Source: Helicobacteraceae bacterium (lineage in GTDB: Bacteria > Campylobacterota > Campylobacteria > Campylobacterales > Helicobacteraceae). Taken from it: a stretch of 21,859 nt of DNA. The position numbers and the translations under genes are program-made. The DNA lies in assembly GCA_900770765.1 (NCBI GenBank), contig CAAGLK010000063.1, positions 1 to 21,859 of the forward strand. The letters are read 5' to 3'. Position 1 is the first letter of the stretch. Each line of letters opens with the position of its first letter. Positions 15,273 through 21,859 of the stretch are shown one piece after another. A model generated the notes under the pieces. It had not been told where the DNA came from. It did not search any database and was given only the letters and a program-made list of their open reading frames with translations.

Positions 15273-17696
15273 ATGAAATACATCAAGTTTTTCAAGGAGT
15301 TAAACAATAAGGATGTCCCTGTCGTGGGCGGTAAAAATGCAAGCATTGGCGAGATGTTTCAAGAGCTTGTACCTATGGGGATTAAAGTGCCAAATGGCTT
15401 TGCAATCACTAGCGATGCTTATTGGTATTTGCTTGATAGTGCTGGAATTAGGGAAAAAATTAAAGAGCTACTTGATGGCATTGATGTAACTGAAATTGAT
15501 GTATTAAATGTGCGGTCTAAAAAAATCCGCGATATGATTTTTGGCACTCCTTTGCCTAGCGATTTAAGAGAGGAAATTTTAGAAGCTTATAGAATTTTAA
15601 GCCAAGAGTATAAAATGGACGAAGCCGATGTGGCAGTTAGAAGCTCCGCTACGGCTGAAGATTTACCAGATGCGAGCTTTGCTGGACAGCAAGATACTTA
15701 TTTAAGTGTGCAAGGACAGCAAGAGCTAATCCACTATGTGAAATCCTGCTTTGCTTCACTCTTTACCGATAGAGCGGTTAGCTATCGTGCATCTCGTGGA
15801 TTTGACCACTTTAAAGTTGCCCTTTCAGTTGGTGTGCAAAAAATGGTAAGAAGCGATAAGGGAAGCAGTGGGGTAATGTTTAGCATTGATACCGAAACAG
15901 GCTTTAAAGATGCGGTGTTTATCACATCTAGCTGGGGCTTAGGTGAAAATGTAGTTGGCGGCACGGTAAATCCAGATGAATTTTATGTCTTTAAACCTAG
16001 CCTAGAGCTAGGCAAACGCCCCATTTTAAAGCGACAGCTAGGCTTTAAAAATATTAAAATGGTATATGCAGCCCCAGGTGCAAAACACCCTACAAAAAAC
16101 ATTGAAACAACAGAAGAAGAGCTTAAGAGCTTCTCATTAAGCGATGATGAAGTACTAACACTAGCTAGATATGCGATTTTAATAGAACGACACTATTCTA
16201 AAGAAGCTGGCGAATATCGCCCTATGGATATGGAATGGGCTAAAGATGGCAATAGCGGAGAGCTATTTATCGTCCAAGCAAGGCCAGAAACCGTGCAGAG
16301 TCAAAAGATGAAGCAAGAAAGCAATGTGCTAGAAAAATATTCTTTTAAAAATGTGGAATCGCAAAAAGAAGTTTTAATCACAGGTAAGGCAGTCGGCGGT
16401 AAAATCGGCACGGGCAAGGTAAGAGTAATTGATAATATCGCAAATATGGGCGAGCTTAAAAAAGGTGAGATTCTAGTAACTGATAACACAGACCCAGATT
16501 GGGAGCCAGCGATGAAAAAGGCAGCGGCGGTTATCACAAATCGCGGCGGGCGGACTTGCCACGCGGCAATTGTCGCTAGAGAGATAGGAGTGCCTGCAAT
16601 TGTAGGGGCAGTTGGTGCAACTGAAAAGCTAGAAACAGGTATGGAAGTAACCGTAAGCTGTGCGGAGGGTGAAGATGGCTTTGTTTATAACGGAGCGCAT
16701 GAATTTGAAATTGAAACTATTAATTTAGACTCACTAACGCAGCCAAAAACTAAGATTTATATGAATATAGGAAACCCAGAAAAAGCCTTTTCTTTCTCAC
16801 GCCTACCAAATAACGGCGTAGGTTTAGCTAGGATGGAATTTATCATAAATAATTATATTAAGGCTCACCCACTAGCGCTAATTGACTTGCACAATGGGAA
16901 TAAGGAATTTGATGGCGTAGAGGGCGTTAGGGAGATTATGAGCGGCTATGCGAATCCTAAGGACTTTTTTATTAAAAAAATCGCAGAGGGCGTGGGAATG
17001 ATAGCCGCAGCCTTTTATCCAAAGCCGGTAATTGTCCGCACGAGTGATTTTAAATCAAACGAATATTGCAGAATGGTAGGTGGCAAGGATTACGAACCAC
17101 ACGAAGAAAACCCTATGTTAGGCTATAGAGGCGCTAGTCGCTATTATTCAGAGCAGTATTTGCAGGCATTTGAGTGGGAGTGTCAAGCCTTAGCTATGGC
17201 TAGAAATGAAATGGGCTTTTCAAATATGAAAATTATGGTGCCATTTTTAAGAACGCCAGAAGAGGGTCGCCGAGTGCTTGAAATAATGCGTAGAAATGGG
17301 CTAGTGCAAGGCGAAAATGGCTTAGAAATTTATGTAATGTGTGAGCTGCCTGTAAATGTGATTCTAGCCGATGAGTTTTTACAACTTTTTGATGGCTTCT
17401 CAATAGGCTCAAACGACCTAACACAGCTAACTTTAGGCGTGGATAGAGATGGTGAGCTTGTAAGCCATGTATTTGATGAGAGAAATCCAGCACTCTTAAA
17501 AATGTTTAAACTAGCAATTGAAGCGTGCAAAAAGCATAACAAATACTGCGGAATCTGCGGTCAAGCCCCAAGCGACTACCCAGAAATCTCCGAATTCTTA
17601 GTAGAAAACGGCATAACTTCAATCTCACTAAACCCAGACTCTCTAATAGAAACTTGGGATAGAATCGTAAAACTAGAGAAAAAGCTAGGAATCTAG
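15273..17696 (+). CDS. ppsA: Phosphoenolpyruvate synthase
   Basis: 807-residue cytosolic enzyme making PEP from pyruvate and ATP (products AMP and phosphate) for gluconeogenesis. The N-terminal ATP-binding domain has VGGKNASIGEM (about 18-28) and VAVRSSATAEDLPDASFAGQ (about 120-139). The phosphohistidine domain has NRGGRTCHAAIVAREIG with swivelling His430, and the C-terminal PEP/pyruvate domain has SIGSNDLTQLTLGVDRD and CGICGQAPSDYPE with the catalytic Cys. The usual motif is GQGPSD; here Gly is replaced by Ala. I use the ATG at 15273, with AAGGAG six bases before it, not the TTG at 15270. It has distinctly fewer GATTCC-type words than its neighbours, as expected for a highly expressed gene under codon selection. 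Two hairpins follow its stop. Confidence 0.95.
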   Translation: MKYIKFFKELNNKDVPVVGGKNASIGEMFQELVPMGIKVPNGFAITSDAYWYLLDSAGIREKIKELLDGIDVTEIDVLNVRSKKIRDMIFGTPLPSDLREEILEAYRILSQEYKMDEADVAVRSSATAEDLPDASFAGQQDTYLSVQGQQELIHYVKSCFASLFTDRAVSYRASRGFDHFKVALSVGVQKMVRSDKGSSGVMFSIDTETGFKDAVFITSSWGLGENVVGGTVNPDEFYVFKPSLELGKRPILKRQLGFKNIKMVYAAPGAKHPTKNIETTEEELKSFSLSDDEVLTLARYAILIERHYSKEAGEYRPMDMEWAKDGNSGELFIVQARPETVQSQKMKQESNVLEKYSFKNVESQKEVLITGKAVGGKIGTGKVRVIDNIANMGELKKGEILVTDNTDPDWEPAMKKAAAVITNRGGRTCHAAIVAREIGVPAIVGAVGATEKLETGMEVTVSCAEGEDGFVYNGAHEFEIETINLDSLTQPKTKIYMNIGNPEKAFSFSRLPNNGVGLARMEFIINNYIKAHPLALIDLHNGNKEFDGVEGVREIMSGYANPKDFFIKKIAEGVGMIAAAFYPKPVIVRTSDFKSNEYCRMVGGKDYEPHEENPMLGYRGASRYYSEQYLQAFEWECQALAMARNEMGFSNMKIMVPFLRTPEEGRRVLEIMRRNGLVQGENGLEIYVMCELPVNVILADEFLQLFDGFSIGSNDLTQLTLGVDRDGELVSHVFDERNPALLKMFKLAIEACKKHNKYCGICGQAPSDYPEISEFLVENGITSISLNPDSLIETWDRIVKLEKKLGI

Positions 17697-17709
17697 CTTT
17701 TATATTTTA

Positions 17710-17737
17710 GATAAACTCCATTATTTAGGAGTTTATC
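17710..17737 (+). terminator. Hairpin downstream of ppsA
   Basis: Perfect 10-base stem, GATAAACTCC (17710-17719) and GGAGTTTATC (17728-17737), with an 8-base loop, 13 bases after the ppsA stop. No T-run follows, so it may protect the 3' end of the message or act together with the next hairpin. Confidence 0.55.
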
Positions 17738-17744
17738 GCTTCTT

Positions 17745-17775
17745 GTGGAATCTTAAATTTAGGATTCCACTTTTT
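17745..17775 (+). terminator. Rho-independent terminator built from an inverted GGAATC/GATTCC pair
   Basis: GTGGAATC (17745-17752) pairs with GATTCCAC (17763-17770). The stem extends inward through a G-T and A-T pairs to a 4-base loop, and five Ts follow (17771-17775). It separates ppsA from the HrgA-like gene. The stem arms are the over-represented word of this window plus GTG/CAC. Confidence 0.7.
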
Positions 17776-17802
17776 AATAAAACAATAATTAAGGAATTAA
17801 AA

Positions 17803-18774
17803 ATGGCAAATGATTATACTTTTTTAGATTTAGCAAAAGAAGTTTTAGAAAAAAGCAAACTTCCATTGTCAATTAACAATATTTTAGCTAATGCTAAGCA
17901 AGATGGATTAATTGAAAAATTAAACTCCAAAAGTCAAAATCTCTACAAGTCTCTAAGGCGTTACCTAGAAAGAGACATAAAAAATAAGGAAAGTAAATCC
18001 AATTTTATAGTGGTTTCTAGGAATCCAACATTGTATTTTTTAAAAGAAAAAGAAAATTTAATTAATGACAATTTAATAAATGAGGCAGAAATAAAAACTT
18101 GCAAAGAATCAAACAAAGACAATCAAAACCTTGAACGAGAAATGATGCATCCATTGTTTGTAAAATTCGCAAATGGTGATGATTTTAAAGCATATTGCAA
18201 AACAATTTACCATGAAAAAAGTACGCAGGGTAAAAAAGGACAAAATAGATGGCTGCATCCTGATATTGTCGGCGTATATTTTCCTTTTAATGACAATTAT
18301 GAAAAAGAGACGCTAAATATTATTAAAAATACACAAAATAATTTTAAACTCTACTCTTTTGAGCTAAAACTTGAACTAAGCTGGAATAATTTAAAAGAGT
18401 GCTATTTTCAAACAGTGAGCAACTCTAGCTGGGCAAATGAAGGGTATTTAGTAGTATATAAAGAAATAGATGAAGAAATAAAAGACGAGCTTAGGCGATT
18501 AAATGCAAGTTTTGGTATAGGCGTAATTGAGCTTGAAAAAGAAGAGATATTTTTACCAAGCAAACAAAGGGAATTGGATATTGATACAATAAATGAGTTA
18601 GTTGGTAAAAACCCAAATTTTAGAATCTTTATGGAAAATGTGGGTAAAGACTGCGAAATTGCCGACAAAAGCAGAATCAATAATTCTATTTATGATAATA
18701 TTAAAAACGATGAAAAAATTGACGAAATTAAATCGCTCTTAAACAAAAAACTTAATATCACACAAGAATCCTAA
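17803..18774 (+). CDS. HrgA-like protein: HARE-type HTH plus probable PD-(D/E)XK nuclease domain
   Basis: 323 residues from the ATG at 17803 (AAGGA about eight bases upstream); the frame is open further upstream to 17743 but that part runs through the terminator. Residues 5-80, from YTFLDLAKEVLEKSKLPLSI to SNFIVVSRNPTLYFL, fit the HARE winged-helix domain found in DNA-acting bacterial proteins. A polar linker (81-115) leads to a second domain with HPDIVGV (Asp154) and SFELK (Glu187, Lys189), the spacing of a PD-(D/E)XK nuclease core, then ECYFQTVSNSSWANEGYLV. The layout resembles HrgA, the Helicobacter gene that replaces a restriction endonuclease at a modification locus. No methylase is nearby. 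It lies 11 bases before serB. Function is inferred, not shown. Confidence 0.7.
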   Translation: MANDYTFLDLAKEVLEKSKLPLSINNILANAKQDGLIEKLNSKSQNLYKSLRRYLERDIKNKESKSNFIVVSRNPTLYFLKEKENLINDNLINEAEIKTCKESNKDNQNLEREMMHPLFVKFANGDDFKAYCKTIYHEKSTQGKKGQNRWLHPDIVGVYFPFNDNYEKETLNIIKNTQNNFKLYSFELKLELSWNNLKECYFQTVSNSSWANEGYLVVYKEIDEEIKDELRRLNASFGIGVIELEKEEIFLPSKQRELDIDTINELVGKNPNFRIFMENVGKDCEIADKSRINNSIYDNIKNDEKIDEIKSLLNKKLNITQES

Positions 18775-18785
18775 AAGGAGTATTT

Positions 18786-19409
18786 TTGAAACTAGCAGTA
18801 TTTGATTTTGATTCTACCTTAATGGATGGCGAGACCATTGACCTTTTAGCAAAGGCAAATGGAAGCGAGGCAGAGGTTAGAGAAATCACAAAAGAAGCGA
18901 TGGCTGGTAAAATGGACTTTTACCACAGCCTTAAAAAGCGGGTTGCCACACTAAAGGGTATGTCGCTAGAAAAGGTTAAGGAAGTCTGCGAGAATCTTAC
19001 CTACAATAAAGGCGCAAAAGAGCTTGTAGCGGAGCTTAAAAATCGCGGTTATAAGGTAGTAGTTTTTAGCGGTGGCTTTGATTGTGGTGTGAGTGCTGGG
19101 CAAAGGGCGTTAGGCTATGATATACATTTTAGTAACACGCTGCATTATAAAGATGGAATCCTAACGGGCGAAGTGGGTGGTGAAATGATGTTTAACTACT
19201 CAAAAGGCAGAATGCTAAGCAAAATACAGACGCTTTTAGGTGTGGAATCCAAAAACACAATTGTAATAGGCGATGGGGCAAATGATATTTCTATGTTTAA
19301 ATATGCCGATAAAAAAGTCGCCTTTTGTGCTAAGGAAATTTTAAGAGAAGCGGCAAATATTGTAATTAGCGAAAAAGATTTAATGCTAGTTGTGCCGCAT
19401 TTAGATTAA
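18786..19409 (+). CDS. serB: Phosphoserine phosphatase
   Basis: 207-residue HAD-superfamily enzyme, the last step of serine synthesis. Motif I is FDFDSTLMDGE with nucleophile Asp7 and acid Asp9, motif II is VVFSGGFD (Ser near residue 95), and motif III/IV is KNTIVIGDGANDISMF (GDGAND with the metal-binding aspartates). It starts MKLAVFDFDSTL, which has no N-terminal ACT domain, as in the short form of the enzyme. The start codon is TTG at 18786, with a strong AAAAGGAG five bases upstream; no ATG lies closer to the essential motif. It follows the HrgA-like gene by 11 bases and precedes tal by 9, so the three are probably one operon. Confidence 0.92.
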   Translation: MKLAVFDFDSTLMDGETIDLLAKANGSEAEVREITKEAMAGKMDFYHSLKKRVATLKGMSLEKVKEVCENLTYNKGAKELVAELKNRGYKVVVFSGGFDCGVSAGQRALGYDIHFSNTLHYKDGILTGEVGGEMMFNYSKGRMLSKIQTLLGVESKNTIVIGDGANDISMFKYADKKVAFCAKEILREAANIVISEKDLMLVVPHLD

Positions 19410-19418
19410 GGAGGATTT

Positions 19419-20414
19419 ATGCAAGATATAGCTTTTTCATTATGGTGTGATTTTATTGAAAGGGATTTTTTAGAAACAGGCTTTAAAGCATTGATTGAAA
19501 ATAGAATCATAAATGGCGCCACAAGTAATCCAGCGATTTTTCAACAAGCTTTTTTAAATGATTCTTATAAAGAGCAAAAAGAATCCTTAAAAGGTAAGGA
19601 TAAAAAAGAAATTTATGAAGCCTTAGCGATTAGCGATATACAAAGGGCAGCCGAGCTTTTATATCCTTTATATGAAGATAATCCAAACAATGGATATATA
19701 AGTATTGAAATAGACCCTAATTTATGCGATGACGCAAAAGTGAGCATTGAAGAGGGCGTAAGATTATTTAATGCAATTGATTATAAAAATGTAATGATTA
19801 AGATTCCAGCTACTAAGGCTGGTTACGATGTAATGGAGGAGTTAATAAGTAGGGGTATTTCTATAAACGCTACTTTAGTTTTTAATAAAGAGCAAGTTAT
19901 AGGCTGCATGGAAGCATTAAAAAAGGGCTATGAAAGGCTAAAAAGCACAAACAATATTGAGCTAAAAGACTTGCCAAGGGCAGTTATAAGCGTATTTGTG
20001 TCTCGCTTTGATAGAGTTTGTGATGAGATTCTAAGTAAAAGTGGAATCCAAAATGCAACTTTAGGCATAAAAAACGCACAATATTTATATCATTTAATAA
20101 ATAATTACAATATCCCTTGCGTTCGCACTCTATTTGCTAGCACAGGCGTAAAAGGCGGTGATTTAGAAGCGGATTATTATATTAAAGAGCTATATCACTC
20201 CTATTCTATCAATACCGCTCCATTAAGTGCAATTGAAGCCTTTGATGAAAGCATGGCAAAGGAGAGTTATTTACCTAGCACTGAAGAGCTTGAAGGGTTT
20301 TTTATAAGCGTAAAGGAAGCTGGAGTAGATTTAGATAAAGTTAGCAAAAAGCTTTTAGAACAAGGCTTAAGCGATTTTAAAGTGGCGTTTACAAAAATTT
20401 TAGAAAATTTATAA
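19419..20414 (+). CDS. tal: Transaldolase
   Basis: 331-residue pentose-phosphate enzyme that moves a dihydroxyacetone unit between sedoheptulose 7-phosphate and glyceraldehyde 3-phosphate. NGATSNPAIFQQA (about 32-44) is the N-terminal substrate motif. The Schiff-base Lys is Lys128 in NVMIKIPAT, and SINATLVFN and AVISVFVSRFDR follow in family order. The length fits the TalB-like group used in Campylobacterota. The ribosome site AAGGAGG overlaps the serB stop, so translation is closely linked. As I recall, tal followed by rplY, pth and lptG is also seen in H. pylori. Confidence 0.92.
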   Translation: MQDIAFSLWCDFIERDFLETGFKALIENRIINGATSNPAIFQQAFLNDSYKEQKESLKGKDKKEIYEALAISDIQRAAELLYPLYEDNPNNGYISIEIDPNLCDDAKVSIEEGVRLFNAIDYKNVMIKIPATKAGYDVMEELISRGISINATLVFNKEQVIGCMEALKKGYERLKSTNNIELKDLPRAVISVFVSRFDRVCDEILSKSGIQNATLGIKNAQYLYHLINNYNIPCVRTLFASTGVKGGDLEADYYIKELYHSYSINTAPLSAIEAFDESMAKESYLPSTEELEGFFISVKEAGVDLDKVSKKLLEQGLSDFKVAFTKILENL

Positions 20415-20442
20415 ATTTAAATTTTTTTTAATAAAAAAAAGA

Positions 20443-20448
20443 TAGAAT
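20443..20448 (+). promoter_or_regulatory. Candidate -10 element for rplY
   Basis: TAGAAT 32 bases before the rplY ATG, preceded by a stretch of eight Ts, AAT and eight As. The 66-base tal-rplY gap is the only space for a promoter here. It fits the AT-rich upstream pattern of Campylobacterota promoters. Confidence 0.4.
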
Positions 20449-20480
20449 CCAAACTTTTATTTTATTTTCAAGGATGCAAA

Positions 20481-21017
20481 ATGTTAAGCGGAATAATTAG
20501 AGAGAGTATTTCTAAGGCTAACACAAAAGAGCTAAGAAAAAATGGTTATCTAATTGCCAATATCTACGGAAAAGGCAAAGAAAATATCCATTGTGCTTTT
20601 AAGCGAAACGACTTCATTAGAGAAGTTAAGAAAAAGGAAAATTTGATTTTTGAAGTAGAAGTTGGGACACAAAAATATCCTGTTGTTATCCAAGAGTATC
20701 AAAAAGACCCAGTTACTAGCGAAATTATCCATGTGGATTTAATGTTAGCGCAAAATGGCGTTGTTGCTAAATATTCTGTAAAAGTTCGCACCGTTGGGAC
20801 ACCTAAGGGACTTAAAAATAAAGGCGTTTTAATGATGAGTAAAAAACGCATTAAAGTAAAATCAGCCCCAGAAAATCTTCCTAAAGATTATGAAATTGAT
20901 GTAAGCGACTTAGATGTCGGCGATGTTGTGCTTGTGCGTAATTTACCAGAACATAATGGCGTAAAAATCGTAGAAAGAGATGATGTTGCAATTGTCGGCG
21001 TAATTAAATCTCGCTAA
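20481..21017 (+). CDS. rplY: Large ribosomal subunit protein bL25 (CTC form)
   Basis: 178-residue 5S rRNA-binding protein of the large subunit. The N-terminal L25 domain (about 1-90) contains LRKNGYLIANIYGKGKEN and the conserved EYQKDPVTSEIIHVDLM, and a C-terminal TL5/CTC domain (about 95-178) follows with VPTKGL-like sequence (GTPKGLKNKGVLMM) and SDLDVGDVVLVRNL. So it is the long two-domain form, not the ~94-residue E. coli L25. ATG at 20481 with AAGGA upstream. None of the four GATTCC-related words occurs inside it, consistent with strong codon selection. Six bases separate it from pth. Confidence 0.93.
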   Translation: MLSGIIRESISKANTKELRKNGYLIANIYGKGKENIHCAFKRNDFIREVKKKENLIFEVEVGTQKYPVVIQEYQKDPVTSEIIHVDLMLAQNGVVAKYSVKVRTVGTPKGLKNKGVLMMSKKRIKVKSAPENLPKDYEIDVSDLDVGDVVLVRNLPEHNGVKIVERDDVAIVGVIKSR

Positions 21018-21023
21018 TTTATA

Positions 21024-21650
21024 ATGTTTTTGATTGTCGGTCTTGGGAATCCTGGAGAAAAATATCATAATAACCGCCACAACATAGGCTTTAAAATTAT
21101 AGATTTTTTAACAGAATCCCTAAATGCGACAAAGCAAAGCAGTAAAGGTTTTAAAGGTGAGCTTTATAAAGCTACTTTTAAAACTACTTCAATTTTACTT
21201 CTAAAGCCAGAAACTTTTATGAATCTCTCTGGTGAATCTGTTTTAAGTGTTTTAAACTTTTATAAAATAAATGATTTTTTAGTAATACATGATGAATTAG
21301 ACCTACCATTTGGCTCTATTAAATTTAAATTTGATGGAAGCAGTGGCGGTCATAATGGCTTAAAATCAATTGACACTCTTTGTGGAAGTGCATATTATAG
21401 AATCCGCTATGGAATAGGCAAACCACAAAATAAAGCTCAAGTTATTAGCTGGGTATTAAATGATTTTAGCAAAGATGAAGAGGAAGTAAATAAAAATTTA
21501 ATACCACATTGTGCTAAAGCTGCACTAGAAATAACACAGCTAGACTCCGCTAAAGACTTAGCAAACAAAATTTCACAAAATTTCACATTAATACAAAAGG
21601 CTAAAGATTCTAGCGATTTTAAAGATTCCACAAAAGAGAAAATAAAATGA
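21024..21650 (+). CDS. pth: Peptidyl-tRNA hydrolase
   Basis: 208-residue cytosolic esterase that recycles peptidyl-tRNA released from stalled ribosomes. GLGNPGEKYHNNRHNIGF gives the conserved Asn9 and catalytic His19. KPETFMNLSG (about 61-70) gives the substrate Asn, and IHDELDLPFG (about 88-97) contains the Asp that orients the His. SSGGHNGLKSI and RIRYGIGKP complete the family set. The C-terminus extends slightly past the usual ~190-195 residues with a polar tail. There is no obvious ribosome site at the ATG, so it probably depends on coupling to rplY. Its stop overlaps the lptG start as ATGA. Confidence 0.95.
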   Translation: MFLIVGLGNPGEKYHNNRHNIGFKIIDFLTESLNATKQSSKGFKGELYKATFKTTSILLLKPETFMNLSGESVLSVLNFYKINDFLVIHDELDLPFGSIKFKFDGSSGGHNGLKSIDTLCGSAYYRIRYGIGKPQNKAQVISWVLNDFSKDEEEVNKNLIPHCAKAALEITQLDSAKDLANKISQNFTLIQKAKDSSDFKDSTKEKIK

Positions 21651-21839
21651 GCCTATTTTCTCGTTATATTGGATTTTTATATCTAAAATATTTTTTATTT
21701 TTATTTATAGCTTTAGAGTGCTTTTTTGTTTTTATTGACTTAATTAAAGATTTATACTTTTTGCCAACTTCTGCAAATTTATTTGTGCTTTTATTAGCAT
21801 ATAATTTTATATATGCAGCTCAATTTATCTTGCCACTTG
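21647..21839 (+). CDS. lptG: LPS export permease LptG (5' part only)
   Basis: The first 64 codons of an inner-membrane permease of the YjgP/YjgQ family, part of the LptB2FG complex that extracts lipopolysaccharide. The start MSLFSRYIGFLYLKYFLFLF, then the first membrane segment (about 15-35), PTSANLFVLLLAYN and FILPL match the conserved N-terminus. In Campylobacter the third gene after rplY and pth is lptG, as I recall, which supports LptG over LptF. The ATG at 21647 overlaps the pth stop. The genuine sequence ends at about 21839; the remaining bases are adapter, so the last apparent codons are artefacts. Confidence 0.85.
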
Positions 21840-21859
21840 AGATCGGAAGAGCACACGTC
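21840..21859 (+). other. Illumina adapter sequence at the contig end
   Basis: AGATCGGAAGAGCACACGTC is the first 20 bases of the standard TruSeq read-1 adapter. It is technical sequence, left untrimmed at the end of the assembly. The first A could be native by chance. Confidence 0.97.

Noticed and set aside
17743..17802. Longer N-terminus for the HrgA-like protein
   Set aside because: The extra 20 codons run through the terminator hairpin and T-run, while the ATG at 17803 has a ribosome site and starts just before the HARE domain.
20422..20440. T8-AAT-A8 hairpin after tal as a terminator
   Set aside because: The stem is all A-T with no GC pairs, and it fits better as AT-rich DNA upstream of the rplY promoter.
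1..21859. CRISPR array, insertion sequence or prophage
   Set aside because: No regularly spaced repeats, transposase, integrase or phage structural genes were seen; the repeated hexamer is dispersed, not spaced.

Overview
The window is low-GC, gene-dense DNA from a member of the Campylobacterota, most likely a Helicobacter or close relative. The evidence is the oorD-oorA order, the Helicobacter-type Mqo (450 residues), the tal-rplY-pth-lptG order, and very tight gene packing. It looks like one whole short-read contig: it begins inside oorA and its last 20 bases are Illumina adapter sequence, not genome.

Layout. (1) 1-1853, minus strand: central carbon genes mdh, oorD and oorA (cut by the left edge). 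(2) 2019-6132: mltG (minus), overlapping head-to-head with a large AsmA/YhdP-like envelope gene (plus), which is followed by nth. (3) 6261-6347: tRNA-Leu(CAA), minus strand. (4) 6437-15062, minus strand: a nearly gapless run of ten genes: purL, a secreted protein of unknown function, azlC, azlD, a Spx/ArsC-family gene, an NlpC/P60 lipoprotein, znuC-like ATPase, mqo, znuB-like permease and a 73-residue membrane protein. (5) A 210-bp divergent control region, then ppsA (plus), ended by two adjacent hairpins. (6) 17803-20414, plus: a HrgA-like gene (HARE-type HTH plus a probable PD-(D/E)XK nuclease fold), serB and tal, closely spaced. (7) 20481-end, plus: rplY, pth and the start of lptG.

How the genes fit together. 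Mdh and Mqo both oxidise malate, the first to NADH and the second to the quinone pool. Oor oxidises 2-oxoglutarate to succinyl-CoA, and PpsA makes PEP from pyruvate for gluconeogenesis, with Tal in the pentose-phosphate network. This is a respiratory, amino-acid- and organic-acid-using metabolism. MltG, the AsmA-like protein, the NlpC/P60 lipoprotein and LptG serve the envelope.

Most notable signals: (a) the word GATTCC/GGAATC is strongly over-represented in all reading frames and on both strands, and one inverted pair forms a terminator, which resembles a DNA-uptake-type or other genome-wide signal word; (b) the HrgA-like putative nuclease in a housekeeping operon; (c) mqo lying between the two genes of a metal ABC transporter; (d) the antiparallel overlap of two membrane-anchor coding regions; (e) the adapter at the right end. 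No CRISPR array, insertion sequence, prophage or rRNA was seen. No intergenic stretch exceeds 300 bases.
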